Shown piece by piece: positions 52,332-62,183 of a DNA stretch of 64,000 nucleotides. Each line of letters begins with the position of its first letter. The first letter of the stretch is position 1. The translations under genes and the position numbers were made by a program. Source of the DNA: Comamonas sp. SCN 65-56 (GTDB taxonomy: Bacteria; Pseudomonadota; Gammaproteobacteria; Burkholderiales; Burkholderiaceae_C); NCBI RefSeq assembly GCF_001724135.1, contig NZ_MEDS01000025.1, positions 186,001 to 250,000 of the forward strand, in the 5' to 3' direction. Under the pieces are notes generated by a model. That model did not search any database. It saw nothing but the letters and a program-made list of their open reading frames with translations, and was not told the DNA's origin.

Positions 52332-53573
52332 ATGACCACCCCCGAAGTTTCCGCCGCCGCCTCCAGCCGCCGCAAGCGCATGACGCTGCTCATCGTCGTC
52401 GCCCTCATCGGCGGCATTGCCTGGGGCGCCTACGACGTGCTCGTCGCCAGTCATCAGGAAGACACCGACAACGCCTACGTGCAGGGCAACATCATCCAGA
52501 TCACGCCGCAGGTCGGCGGCACGGTAATGTCCATCCTCGCCGACGACAACGACTTCGTGCGCGCGGGCACGCCGCTGGTCAAGCTCGATCCGGCCGACAC
52601 CGACGTGGCGCTCAGGCAAGCCGAGGCCAGCCTCGCGCAGACCGTGCGCCAGGTGCGCCAGCTCTACGCCAACAACGCCACGCTCGCGGCGCAGGTCAAG
52701 CTGCGCGAGACCGACATCGCCAAGGCCATCGCCGCGCAGGCCAGCGCCCAAAGCGAGGTGCAGCGCACCCAGCAGGACGTGCAGCGGCGCCTGCAACTGG
52801 GCGCACGCGGCGCAGTCTCGGCCGAGGAGCTCAAGCACGCCGAAAGCGCACAGACCGCCGCGCGCGAGCAGCTCGCCGCCGCCCGCGCGGGCGAAGCGGC
52901 CGCGCGCGCCGGCGTGGCGGAAGCGCGCGAGCAGCTTGCGAGCAACCAGGCGCTGACGCAGGGCGTGAAGATTGCCGAGCACCCGAGCGTGAAGGCCGCC
53001 AGCGCGCAACTGCGCGCGGCGTGGCTGGCCGCGCACCGCACCGAGCTGCCCGCGCCGGTCGATGGCTTCATCGCGCGGCGCAGCGTGCAGCTGGGCCAGC
53101 GCATCGCCGCCGGCACGCCGCTGATGGCCGTGGTGCCGCTGCATGGCGTGTGGGTGGACGCGAACTTCAAGGAAACGCAGCTCAAGAACCTGCGCATCGG
53201 CCAGCGCGCGACACTCACCGCCGATCTGTACGGTGACAGCGTCAAGTACACCGGCCACGTCGCCGGCCTGGGCGTGGGCACGGGCGCGGCGTTTGCGCTG
53301 CTGCCACCGCAAAACGCCACCGGCAACTGGATCAAGGTGGTGCAGCGCATCCCGGTGCGCATCGCGCTCGACCCCGAGCCGCTGGCCAGGCACCCGCTGC
53401 GCCTGGGCCTGTCGATGCTCGTGACCGTGGACACGCGCGATCAGGGCGGCACCACGCTGGCGAGCAGCCCGCGCGAGCAGCCGCTGGCGCAAACCTCGGT
53501 CTACAGCGTGCAGGACGGCGACGCCGACGCCGAGATTGCGCGCGTGATCGCCGCCAACGTCGGTACGCCATGA
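52332..53573 (+). CDS. emrA: EmrA-like membrane fusion protein (HlyD family)
   Basis: MTTPEVSAAASSRRKRMTLLIVVALIGGIAWGAYDVLVASHQEDTDNAYVQGNIIQITPQVGGTV; ELPAPVDGFIARRSVQLGQRI. Confidence 0.9.
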   Translation: MTTPEVSAAASSRRKRMTLLIVVALIGGIAWGAYDVLVASHQEDTDNAYVQGNIIQITPQVGGTVMSILADDNDFVRAGTPLVKLDPADTDVALRQAEASLAQTVRQVRQLYANNATLAAQVKLRETDIAKAIAAQASAQSEVQRTQQDVQRRLQLGARGAVSAEELKHAESAQTAAREQLAAARAGEAAARAGVAEAREQLASNQALTQGVKIAEHPSVKAASAQLRAAWLAAHRTELPAPVDGFIARRSVQLGQRIAAGTPLMAVVPLHGVWVDANFKETQLKNLRIGQRATLTADLYGDSVKYTGHVAGLGVGTGAAFALLPPQNATGNWIKVVQRIPVRIALDPEPLARHPLRLGLSMLVTVDTRDQGGTTLASSPREQPLAQTSVYSVQDGDADAEIARVIAANVGTP

Positions 53574-53597
53574 CACTGCCGCACGGCCTTCGGTCTT

Positions 53598-53715
53598 CTC
53601 TCCTTCCCCCTTTGGGGGAAGGCCGGGATGGGGGCCAGCGCCCGGATGCATGAGGAGCTGCCTGCACCACAGCCCGTCGGCCCCCACCCCTGCCCTCCCC
53701 CAAAGGGGGAGGGAG
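53598..53715. repeat. Element R3, inverted pair in emrA-emrB gap
   Basis: TCCTTCCCCCTTTGGGGGAAGGCCGGGATGGGGGCC ... GGCCCCCACCCCTGCCCTCCCCCAAAGGGGGAGGGAGCC. Confidence 0.75.
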
Positions 53716-53735
53716 CCATCACCACCGCCACCACC

Positions 53736-55304
53736 GTGACCTCCGCTCAAACCCCTCCCGCCGAACAGCAACCCCTGAGCGGCTCGGCGCGCGCCTGGGG
53801 CACGCTCGCGCTCTCGGCGGCGACATTCATGAACGTGCTGGACACGTCAATCGCCAACGTCTCGCTGCCCGCCATCGCCGGTGACCTGGGCGTGAGCCCG
53901 AACCAGGGCACCTGGGTGATCACGAGTTTTGCCGTCGCCAACGCGATTTCGGTGCCGCTCACCGGTTGGCTGGCGCAGCGCTTCGGCCAGGTGCGCCTGT
54001 TCGTGATCAGCGTGCTGCTGTTCGTCACCGCTTCCTTCCTGTGCGGCCTGGCGCCGAGCATGCCGCTCCTGATCGCGGCGCGCGTGGTGCAGGGCTTCGT
54101 CGCCGGGCCGATGATTCCGCTGTCGCAGGCGCTGCTGCTGTCAAGCTACCCCAAGGCGCTGGCGGGCCTGGCGATGGCGATGTGGTCGATGACGACGCTG
54201 ATCGCGCCGGTGATGGGGCCGCTCTTGGGCGGCTGGATCACCGACAACATCAGCTGGCCATGGATCTTCTACATCAACATCCCGGTGGGCATCGTTGCCG
54301 CCATAGGCACCATGGCGATCTACGCCCAACGCGAGACCGCCACGCGCAAGCTGCCGATCGATGCGACGGGCCTGGCGCTGATGGTGATTGGCGTCGGCAG
54401 CCTGCAAATCATGCTCGATATCGGCAAGGAGCACGACTGGTTCTCCACGCCCATGGTCATCGGCTTCGCCGCCGCCGCGGTGTTCGGCCTGGTCGCCTTC
54501 GTCATCTGGGAGCTGGCCGAAGAGCACCCCATCGTCGATCTGTCGCTGTTCAAAATCCGCAATTTCTGGGCCGGCACCATCGCCACCGCCGTGGGCTACG
54601 GCATTTTCTTCGGCAACGTGGTGCTGCTGCCGCTGTGGTTGCAGCAGTACATGGGCTACACAGCCACGTCGGCGGGCATGCTGATGGCACCGGTGGGGTT
54701 CCTCGCGATGATCCTCTCGCCCATCGTCGGCAAGAGCATAGGCAAGGTCGATCCGCGCCGCTACGCGACGGTGGCGTTTTTCGTGTTTGCGCTGGTGCTC
54801 TGGCTGCGCTCGCTGTTTGCAACGACGGCCGACTTCACCACCATCATGATTCCCACCATCGTGCAGGGCGCGGCGGTGGCCTTCTTCTTCGTGCCGCTGG
54901 TCACGCTCACGCTCTCGGAAATCCCGGCGCACCGCGTGCCCGCCGCCTCGGGCCTGACCAACTTCGTGCGCATCACCGCGGGCGCCGTCGGCACCTCGGT
55001 CACCACCACGCTGTGGGAGCGGCGCGCCACGCTCGCGCATGCCAACCTGATCGAGCACCTGCACGCGGGCAACGGGCCACTGGCAGATGCACTGCACACG
55101 CTGCAGGCGCTGGGCCTGACGCCCGAGCAAGCGCTGGCGCAGATCGAGCGCCTGGTGACGCAGCAAGCCTTCACGCTCGCGGCCAATGACGTGAACTGGG
55201 CCTCGGCGCTCCTGTTTTTATTGCTGGTGCCGCTGGTGTGGCTTGCGGATGCGCCCAAAAGAGGCACATCCAGTGGCTCAGCTGCGGCGGCTGGCGCGCA
55301 CTGA
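53736..55304 (+). CDS. emrB: DHA2-family MFS drug efflux permease (EmrB-like)
   Basis: NVLDTSIANVSLPAIAGDLGVSPNQGTWVITSFAVANAISVPLTGWLAQRFG; 14-TM DHA2 pattern. GTG start assumed; the ORF extends through an upstream repeat to 53628. Confidence 0.88.
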   Translation: MTSAQTPPAEQQPLSGSARAWGTLALSAATFMNVLDTSIANVSLPAIAGDLGVSPNQGTWVITSFAVANAISVPLTGWLAQRFGQVRLFVISVLLFVTASFLCGLAPSMPLLIAARVVQGFVAGPMIPLSQALLLSSYPKALAGLAMAMWSMTTLIAPVMGPLLGGWITDNISWPWIFYINIPVGIVAAIGTMAIYAQRETATRKLPIDATGLALMVIGVGSLQIMLDIGKEHDWFSTPMVIGFAAAAVFGLVAFVIWELAEEHPIVDLSLFKIRNFWAGTIATAVGYGIFFGNVVLLPLWLQQYMGYTATSAGMLMAPVGFLAMILSPIVGKSIGKVDPRRYATVAFFVFALVLWLRSLFATTADFTTIMIPTIVQGAAVAFFFVPLVTLTLSEIPAHRVPAASGLTNFVRITAGAVGTSVTTTLWERRATLAHANLIEHLHAGNGPLADALHTLQALGLTPEQALAQIERLVTQQAFTLAANDVNWASALLFLLLVPLVWLADAPKRGTSSGSAAAAGAH

Positions 55305-55341
55305 CGGCGCGGCCCGCCGCCGGCCCGTGCGGGCGAGCGAA

Positions 55342-56168
55342 TCAATCGGGCGCGCGCAGCCGCACCGCCAGGCTTTGCGTGGCGTGCCCGACCAGCCCGC
55401 GCTCGTCGTACAGGCGCGACTGCGCCAGCCCCCCGCCATGCGGCCCCCAGGCGGTGCTGGCCTCAAGGCAGATCCATTCCCCCTGAGCGGGTCGCAGCAG
55501 ATTGATCGTGAGGTCGCTGTTGACGAAGGTGTAGCGCTGGTAGTCCAGCACCGCGCTGATGCCGTTGCCCGAATCGGCCGCCACCGCCACGCGCTCGCAG
55601 GGGCCGGGCTGCTCGCCCTCGACCAAGGGCGTGCGCAGCCGAAACCAGACGGCGCAAGGCCCGTGCCACAGCCGCCCGGCCGCCCGGCCGCCAGGCGCGT
55701 TTGCACCAGATCGGCATACCCCACGACGCGCCCGGCAAACGGGAATTCAGCCTCGGGCGACGCCTCAGGCGCGCGCGGCGCCAGCGGCAGCGGATGGCCG
55801 GGCAAATCGTGGGGTAGCGCCACCTCCAGCGCGCGCTGAACCAGCAGCGTGAAGCGCGCCACCTCCTTGCCATCGGCGAGAAGTCGCGCGGAGAAATGCC
55901 CGGCGTTGCGCCCCACGTAGTCTTCGCTCACCTCCACGGCCAGCACGCCGAGCGGCACTGGCCGCAGCAAATTTGCCGTCACACGCGCAATGTGCGTGAG
56001 CCCGTGCGCGGCAGCCGCCAGCCGCACCGCGCGGCATACCAGCGCCACCGGCGGCCCCGCGTGCTGGTGCGCATCGCTCCACGGGCCGCGCGTGAGCTCG
56101 CTCGATGCAAAACAGCCGCCGGGCAATGGGCGATAGGCGGCAGGGGGCAGCGGTGTGGTAGTGGTCAT
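55342..56168 (-). pseudogene. TesB-like acyl-CoA thioesterase, frameshifted at an 8-bp tandem repeat
   Basis: N-part MTTTTPLPPAAYRPLPGGCFASSELTRGPWSDAHQHAGPPVALV... and C-part ...VWFRLRTPLVEGEQPGPCERVAVAADSGNGISAVLDYQRYTFVNSDLTINLLRPAQGEWICLEASTAWGPHGGGLAQSRLYDERGLVGHATQSLAVRLRAPD lie in different frames. Confidence 0.8.
55671..55692. repeat. 8-bp tandem repeat (GCCGCCCG)2.75 at the thioesterase frame break
   Basis: + strand gccgcccg gccgcccg gccgcc. Confidence 0.95.
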
Positions 56169-56316
56169 GGCGCAAGCAGAAAAGGGGATGCGTCCCATTA
56201 TCGGCAGGCGCTGCGCTGGCGGGGAGTCACGCTCAGGACATGCCGTGTGCCGCACGTCGGCCAACCGCGTTCAAACCCCAGCGGGTGCAAGCGCATGCCC
56301 ACTGCCTACGCCCGAC

Positions 56317-58044
56317 TCAGAAACTCTCCCAGTCATCACTGGTGTCGGCGGCAGGCGCGGCTCGGCCCGGGGCCGGTTTGGCCAAGGCCGCCGGTTGGGC
56401 GCGTGCCGCGCTCGCCGCTACGCGGGCAGGCGCCGGTTTGGCCGGGCGCGCCAGGGCTGCCGTCGGCCCTGCCTTGGCCTGCGCCCTGGGCTGTGCCGGC
56501 GCGCCCTGCGCGAGCTTGAACGTGGCCACCGTCTGCACCATCTCCTGCGCCTGGCTTTGCAGGCTGGCGGCCGCCGCCGACATCTCCTCGACGAGCGCCG
56601 CGTTTTGCTGCGTCACCTGATCCATTTGCGAGACCGCCTCGCCCACCTGCTCCACGCCCTGGCTTTGTTCCTGGCTGGCGGAGCTGATCTCACCCATCAG
56701 ATCGGTCACGCGCCGGATGCTGGCCACCACTTCATCCATCGTCGCGCCGGCCTTGTCCGCCTGCGCCGCACCCTGGTTCACGCGCTCGGTGCTGGCGTCG
56801 ATGAGGCGCTTGATTTCCTTGGCCGCTTCGGCGCTGCGACCCGCGAGCGCCCGCACTTCGCTGGCCACCACGGCAAAGCCCCGGCCCTGCTCGCCCGCAC
56901 GCGCCGCCTCGACGGCAGCGTTCAGCGCGAGGATGTTGGTCTGGAACGCAATCGAATCGATGGTGCCGATGATGTCGGCGATCTTGTGGCTGTCTTCGCT
57001 GATGCCGCGCATGGTCTGCACCACCTCGGCCACCACGCTGCCACCGCCTTCGGCGATGGTGGAGGCGCTTTGCGCCAACTGGTTGGCCTGCCTGGCGTTG
57101 TCGGCATTCTGGCGTACGGTGGTGTTGAGTTGCTCCATCGAGGCTGCCGTTTCTTCCAGGGCGCTGGCCTGCTCTTCGGTGCGCGAGCTCAGGTCGAGGT
57201 TGGCCTGCGCGATCTGGCCGCTGGCGGAGGCGACGCTCTCGGAGCTGGCGCGCACGCTGCCCACCACGGCATTCAGGCCTTGCACCATGCGCGAGAGAGC
57301 GGCGAGCAATTGCGCCATCTCGTTCTTGCCGCTGGCCTGGATGCGCAGCGACAGATCACCGCCCGCAACTGCCTCGGCCACGTGGACGGCTTCATGGATC
57401 GGGCGCGTGATGGCGCGGATGATCCACAACGCCAGCAGCACGGCGGCAATCAGACCGACCGCCAGCGCCACCCAGACGCTTTGCTGCGTCGCCGCGATGT
57501 CGGCATGGGCATCCTTGGTCGCCTTGCCAAGCAGATCATTCTGGAACTTCAACAGATCCCGCAGCACGCCATCGTAAGCAGCGAAGGCCGGTTTCAGCGA
57601 CGCATTCATGAAGGCTTGAGACGCTTCGGCGCCATCCTTGGCAGCCACGGCAATGAATTCGCTCGCCATCTTGCGATAGCCGGCCTGCGCCGTGCGCAGC
57701 GCGGCGAGCAACTCACGCCCGTGCGCCGAGGTGATCTCCTGCTCCAGCCGCTTGATCGCATCGTTGGCACGCTCGCCCGCCGCCGTCATGCGTGCCTGCG
57801 CTGTGTCCCTGCCCTTGGCATCACTGGCAAGCGCCACCTCGCGCACCGCGACCGCTTGTGCATTGAGTTCATCCACCACATCATTGACCAGTGCCAGGCG
57901 CGGCGTGTAGGCATCGGCCACCGCGTAGAAGCCCTCACTCACGGACGCCGTCTTGACCAGCGCCACACCACCCAGGACCGCCAGCACCACGCACATCAGC
58001 GCAAACCCCAGCATGAGGCGCGTGGAAATTTTCATGTCGCTCAT
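56317..58044 (-). CDS. Methyl-accepting chemotaxis protein
   Basis: [25 protein letters not shown]..., [69 protein letters not shown]-terminal DDWESF. Confidence 0.95.
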   Translation of the reverse strand: MSDMKISTRLMLGFALMCVVLAVLGGVALVKTASVSEGFYAVADAYTPRLALVNDVVDELNAQAVAVREVALASDAKGRDTAQARMTAAGERANDAIKRLEQEITSAHGRELLAALRTAQAGYRKMASEFIAVAAKDGAEASQAFMNASLKPAFAAYDGVLRDLLKFQNDLLGKATKDAHADIAATQQSVWVALAVGLIAAVLLALWIIRAITRPIHEAVHVAEAVAGGDLSLRIQASGKNEMAQLLAALSRMVQGLNAVVGSVRASSESVASASGQIAQANLDLSSRTEEQASALEETAASMEQLNTTVRQNADNARQANQLAQSASTIAEGGGSVVAEVVQTMRGISEDSHKIADIIGTIDSIAFQTNILALNAAVEAARAGEQGRGFAVVASEVRALAGRSAEAAKEIKRLIDASTERVNQGAAQADKAGATMDEVVASIRRVTDLMGEISSASQEQSQGVEQVGEAVSQMDQVTQQNAALVEEMSAAAASLQSQAQEMVQTVATFKLAQGAPAQPRAQAKAGPTAALARPAKPAPARVAASAARAQPAALAKPAPGRAAPAADTSDDWESF

Positions 58045-58053
58045 CTCGCTGCC

Positions 58054-58083
58054 CTCAACTTTCTTCGTGTTGATCGGGAACGT
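58054..58083 (-). other. Upstream leader of MCP gene, alternative in-frame start region
   Basis: The ORF track extends upstream to 58113; MSDMKIS at 58044 is the more typical start. Confidence 0.2.
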
Positions 58084-58241
58084 CGCCGATCGACGCCCCA
58101 TTGGCCAGTACACCCAGCCGCACCCACTCTACGCGTCAACCACACGGCGTAGAAAACTATATGAAAGATTATTGACAATTAGCAACATTCAAAACGCAGA
58201 TCGCCGACCGGCGCCCTGAGCGACGGCCCGATGGAGCGGCG

Positions 58242-58931
58242 CTAGGCCAAGTGCCGCTCCAGGAACGCCAGCGTGCGCTCACGCGCCAGCGCCGCGGCAG
58301 CTTCGTCATGGCTCGCGCGCTGGTCGCAATTGAAGCCGTGGTCGGCGTCGTACAGGTGTACCGTGATCTCCGGATGCGCCGCGGCCAGCGCCTCTACACC
58401 CTTCACCGGGATATGCGCATCGCGCCGGCCGAAGTGCGCCATCAGCGGCACGCGCGGCTGGCGGGCGATCTCCGCCTCGCCCGTCATGCCGCCGCCGTAG
58501 TACGGCACGGCCGCCGACAGACCGGTGCACAGCGCTGCCGCGCGCCAGGTCAGCAGCCCGCCCCAGCAAAAGCCGATGGCGCCCACCTTGCGCCCGCTGG
58601 CCTGCGCCGCATGGTCGATGGCAGCCTGAATGTCGGCCAGCACGCCGGGCGCGGGCAAGTGCTCGACCTGCGCCTTGAGCGCGACGCCGACGGCGACATC
58701 CGATGCGCTGTAGCCCAGCTCGACGCCGGCGCGCACGCGCTCGAAGGTGGCGGGCGCGATGGCCCACCAGCCGCGCACGGCGAAACGGTCGACGATGGCG
58801 CGGATATGCGCGTTGACGCCAAAAATCTCCTGCAGCACCACGATGGCGCCGCGCGCCTGGCCTTCGGGTGCCGCCTGCCAGGCGGGCAGTTCAAAACCGT
58901 CGGCGCTCTTGAGCGTGGTCCATTGCCCCAT
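58242..58931 (-). CDS. Dienelactone hydrolase family protein
   Basis: MGQWTTLKSADGFELPAWQAAPEGQARGAIVVLQEIFGVNAHIRAIVDRFA...GAIGFCWGGLLTW (nucleophile Cys), YDADHGFNCDQRASHDEAAA. Confidence 0.92.
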   Translation of the reverse strand: MGQWTTLKSADGFELPAWQAAPEGQARGAIVVLQEIFGVNAHIRAIVDRFAVRGWWAIAPATFERVRAGVELGYSASDVAVGVALKAQVEHLPAPGVLADIQAAIDHAAQASGRKVGAIGFCWGGLLTWRAAALCTGLSAAVPYYGGGMTGEAEIARQPRVPLMAHFGRRDAHIPVKGVEALAAAHPEITVHLYDADHGFNCDQRASHDEAAAALARERTLAFLERHLA

Positions 58932-59009
58932 GTCGTCTCCTTTTTCCGCGAAAATGCGGCTGGTGAAATTCCCCATGTTGTACACCGCCCCACGCCGCGC
59001 AAGCCGCCC

Positions 59010-59645
59010 ATGGAAACCCTCAAGCCGCTGATCGCGCTGCTCGCCATCGTCAATCCGCTCGCGGTGGTGCCCTTTTTCATTCACTACACCGAGGGCTTCA
59101 ACGCCCTGCAGCGCAAGCGCACGGTGCAGGTGGCGGCATTTACCGCGTTCTGCGTGATCGCCGTCTGCGCGCTCGTGGGCCTGCAGATTCTGGCGTTCTT
59201 CAACATCTCGCTGGCAAGCTTTCAGGTCGGCGGTGGCATGCTGCTGCTCATCAGTTCGCTGAACATGCTCAACGCCCACCCGGCCGAGGCCAAGCCGCAC
59301 ACTCAGGAACTGGAGGACGCGGCCGACAAGGCGGCGCAGGGCGACAGCATCGCGGTGGTGCCGCTCACGATCCCGCTCTTGACCGGCCCGGCGGCGATGT
59401 CCACGGTGGTGATCTATGCCGATCGCGCCAGCAACTTCTGGCAGCACCTGGCGCTGGTGGGCTACGGCGTGGTGGTGGCGGGCGCGACCGCGCTGTGCTT
59501 CTCGCTCGCCGACCCGATCTCGCGCATCCTCGGGCGCACCGGCATCAACGTGATGACCCGGCTCATGGGCCTGATCCTCGCGGCGCTCGCGGTGGAGGTG
59601 ATGGCCAATGGGCTGGCGGGGCTGTTTCCGGGGTTGCGGGCGTAG
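59010..59645 (+). CDS. MarC family membrane protein
   Basis: METLKPLIALLAIVNPLAVVPFFIHYTEGFNALQRKRTVQVAAFTAFC...VVPLTIPLLTGPAAMSTVVI. Confidence 0.92.
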   Translation: METLKPLIALLAIVNPLAVVPFFIHYTEGFNALQRKRTVQVAAFTAFCVIAVCALVGLQILAFFNISLASFQVGGGMLLLISSLNMLNAHPAEAKPHTQELEDAADKAAQGDSIAVVPLTIPLLTGPAAMSTVVIYADRASNFWQHLALVGYGVVVAGATALCFSLADPISRILGRTGINVMTRLMGLILAALAVEVMANGLAGLFPGLRA

Positions 59646-59725
59646 AACACGACGGGGCGCCGTGGCCCGTGCGGCAGCACGGCAAGGCGAACCAAAAAAG
59701 GGCTGCGTTTGAAGGCGGCCTCGGA

Positions 59726-60394
59726 TCAGGGCTGCTCAAGCCACTGCGCCACCTCATCGGCCAATTGCCCCGCCGCTTCGGCCAGCGCCCTGGCGCCGCC
59801 GGCGGCATCCGGCGTCGCTGCCGGGCGTTGCACGACAAACAGCCGCTGGGCCCGCAATTGCTCGCTGCCCTGCATGCTGCGCGCCAGCGAGGCGCGCACG
59901 CGCACCAGCGCGTGGCTGACCTGCGGCGCATCAAACACCTGGCTGAATTCCTCCAGCTGCAGCTGCAGCACCTCGGGGCGCGCACCATCGGCCAGGCGCA
60001 GCCCGGCGCCGCCCTCGGTCAGCACCGCCAGCCCCCGGCCCAGGCGCTCGCGCAGCGCCTGCGTCAGGAGTTGTGCCGGCGGCTGGCTCCAGCGCGCGTC
60101 GCGGTAGGGGCGCAACTGCTGTGCGTTGGCATAGGCCAGGCGGTAGTTCAGCCCGCTGTCGGTGTCCGGCAGGCCAGTGCTCACCACGTCCGCAAGCACG
60201 ATCGCGCGTGCGCCGGCCGAGGCGGCGGCCGCTGGCGCCACCTGCTGGCCGGGCCCGAAGTCGTACACCTCGGCGCGCACCGGTGGCTGCGGCAGCGATG
60301 AGCAGGCTGCCATGGCGAGCGCAAAAATCAGGCAAAAACCCGCTTTTTCGCCTGTCCCTATTGCGTTAACAGCTCTATTTTTTGAATGGATCAT
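59726..60394 (-). CDS. ABC-type transport auxiliary lipoprotein (PqiC-like)
   Basis: Lipobox LAMAAC|SSLPQPPVRAEVYDFGPGQQ; GAGGAG ribosome-binding site; last gene of MCE cluster. Confidence 0.8.
   Translation of the reverse strand: MIHSKNRAVNAIGTGEKAGFCLIFALAMAACSSLPQPPVRAEVYDFGPGQQVAPAAAASAGARAIVLADVVSTGLPDTDSGLNYRLAYANAQQLRPYRDARWSQPPAQLLTQALRERLGRGLAVLTEGGAGLRLADGARPEVLQLQLEEFSQVFDAPQVSHALVRVRASLARSMQGSEQLRAQRLFVVQRPAATPDAAGGARALAEAAGQLADEVAQWLEQP
60323..60385 (-). repeat. Dispersed repeat R1 copy J (inside signal-peptide region of PqiC-like lipoprotein gene)
   Basis: AAAAAATAGAGCTGTTAACGCAATAGGGACAGGCGAAAAAGCGGGTTTTTG on the minus strand. Confidence 0.45.
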
Positions 60395-60405
60395 GGAGTT
60401 TCTCC

Positions 60406-61383
60406 TCATCGCGCGGCGGAGGGCGCCACAAAGCCCGGCTCGCCCGGCCCGGGGGCCACGCGCGGCGGGCCGTAGATCAGGCCTTGCGGGTTGTCGTCAA
60501 CGCCCGCAGCGACACGGCCCAGGCGCCGCGCGGCCTGTGCGGTCTCATTGGCGGCGCGGTCCAGTTGCGGCAGGGTGCGATCGCCAAAGCGCTCGGCAAC
60601 CCCGGTGAGCGCGCGCGCACCCTGGCTCGCATCGTGCAACACACCATCCGGCGCACCAAGAGAGCGCACCAAGTGCCCCGCGTCGGTGGCGGTCTGCGCG
60701 GTGCTGATGCCGGCATCGCGCAGCACCTGCAGCGCCTGGCGCGTCTGGCCCAGCAGCGTCGGCAACTGCGCGAGGGCGGGATCGATGCCGCTGGTCACGC
60801 TGTGGTTCAGGCTCAGCGCCAGCCGGTCCACGTTGTGCGCCGCGGTACCCAGGCGCGCCAGCAGGTCGGAAAACACCCGCAGGTTGTCGTCGCTCAGCAG
60901 ATGGTTCACGCGCCCCACCGCCTCCTGCACCTTGGCCAGCAGCAACGGCCCCTGCTCGGCCAGCTGGCTGAAGGGTGAGGACTGCATGGGGATGCGCGGC
61001 AGGCCATCGGCGCCCGGCGGGACTTTTTCGAACGCCTTGTCCGCGTCGCTCAGCAGGATGTGCGCCAGCCCCGTCACCCCCTGGTAGCCCAGCGTGGCAT
61101 AGGTGGTGGGGCTGATCGGCGCATTGCTGTCCACGTCGATGCGGATCAGCACGCGCCCTGGCTCCTTGCGATCAAAACCGATGGACAGCACACGCCCCGC
61201 GGGTACGCCCTTGTAGCGCACCGCGGCCTGTGGCTGCAGGCCGCTGACGTTCTCGGTGGTGGTGAGTTCGTAGGTGGTATGGGGGATTTCGTCACTCGAT
61301 ATCCAGTAGCCCAGCAGCACCAGCAGCGCCCCGACGACGACGATGAAGAGGCCCGCGGCGAGGGCATGTGCCTTGTTTTCCAT
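60406..61383 (-). CDS. MCE-domain substrate-binding protein (MlaD-like)
   Basis: MENKAHALAAGLFIVVVGALLVLLGYWISSDEIPHTTYELTTTENVSGLQPQAAVRYKGVPAGRVLSIGFD. Confidence 0.9.
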   Translation of the reverse strand: MENKAHALAAGLFIVVVGALLVLLGYWISSDEIPHTTYELTTTENVSGLQPQAAVRYKGVPAGRVLSIGFDRKEPGRVLIRIDVDSNAPISPTTYATLGYQGVTGLAHILLSDADKAFEKVPPGADGLPRIPMQSSPFSQLAEQGPLLLAKVQEAVGRVNHLLSDDNLRVFSDLLARLGTAAHNVDRLALSLNHSVTSGIDPALAQLPTLLGQTRQALQVLRDAGISTAQTATDAGHLVRSLGAPDGVLHDASQGARALTGVAERFGDRTLPQLDRAANETAQAARRLGRVAAGVDDNPQGLIYGPPRVAPGPGEPGFVAPSAAR

Positions 61384-62183
61384 CAGTGCTCCTTGAGCTG
61401 CATCGGTGCCGGTGCCAGCGCGCGCAGGCCACGCTGGCCGCGAAAGAAATGGTCGATGAAGGGGTGATCAAACCGCGCAACCTCGGCGGGCGGCGCATGC
61501 ACGATGACGCGCTTTTCGGCCAGCACCGCCACCTTGCTGGACAGCGCATACAGCGTGTCGAGGTCGTGCGTGACCATGATGACGGTGAGCCCCAGCGCAG
61601 CGTGCATTTCGCGCAGCAGGTCACAGAATTCATCCGAACCGTTGGGATCGAGCCCTGCCGTCGGCTCATCGAGCAGCAGCAGCGGCGGGTCCATCACCAG
61701 CGCCCGCGCCAGCGCCACGCGCTTGATCATGCCGCCCGACAGGTCCGCCGGCATGCGCAGCGCGTGCTCGGGCTTGAGGCCCACCATGCGCAGCTTGACC
61801 ATCGCAATCTCATGCGCCAGATCGCGCGGCACGGTGTGCAATTCGTAGAGCGCAAAAGCGATGTTGTCGAGCACGTTGAAGGCGGTGAACAGCGCGCCGT
61901 GCTGAAACAGCATGCCGACGCGGCTGCTGGCGCCGTCGCCACCGAGCTCCGCCGCCGGCCGCCCGGCCACCGTGACGCTGCCGCTGCTGGGCGTGGTCAG
62001 CCCCAGGATATGGCGCAGCAGCACCGTCTTGCCGGTGCCCGAGCCGCCGACGAGCGACAGCAGCTCGCCGCGCGCCACCGTGAGATCAAGGTGCTCGTGC
62101 ACGCTGAAGGCTTGCGCGCCCTTGCCGAACACGGTCGCCAGGTCGCGAACTTCAACGAAGGCGGGCGCCGCATCGCCAGTCAC
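61383..62183 (-). CDS. ABC transporter ATP-binding protein (MlaF-like)
   Basis: GTG start; LSLVGGSGTGKTVLLRHILGL, DLSGGMIKRVALARALVMDPPLLLLDEPTAGLDPNGSDEF. Confidence 0.92.
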   Translation of the reverse strand: MTGDAAPAFVEVRDLATVFGKGAQAFSVHEHLDLTVARGELLSLVGGSGTGKTVLLRHILGLTTPSSGSVTVAGRPAAELGGDGASSRVGMLFQHGALFTAFNVLDNIAFALYELHTVPRDLAHEIAMVKLRMVGLKPEHALRMPADLSGGMIKRVALARALVMDPPLLLLDEPTAGLDPNGSDEFCDLLREMHAALGLTVIMVTHDLDTLYALSSKVAVLAEKRVIVHAPPAEVARFDHPFIDHFFRGQRGLRALAPAPMQLKEH

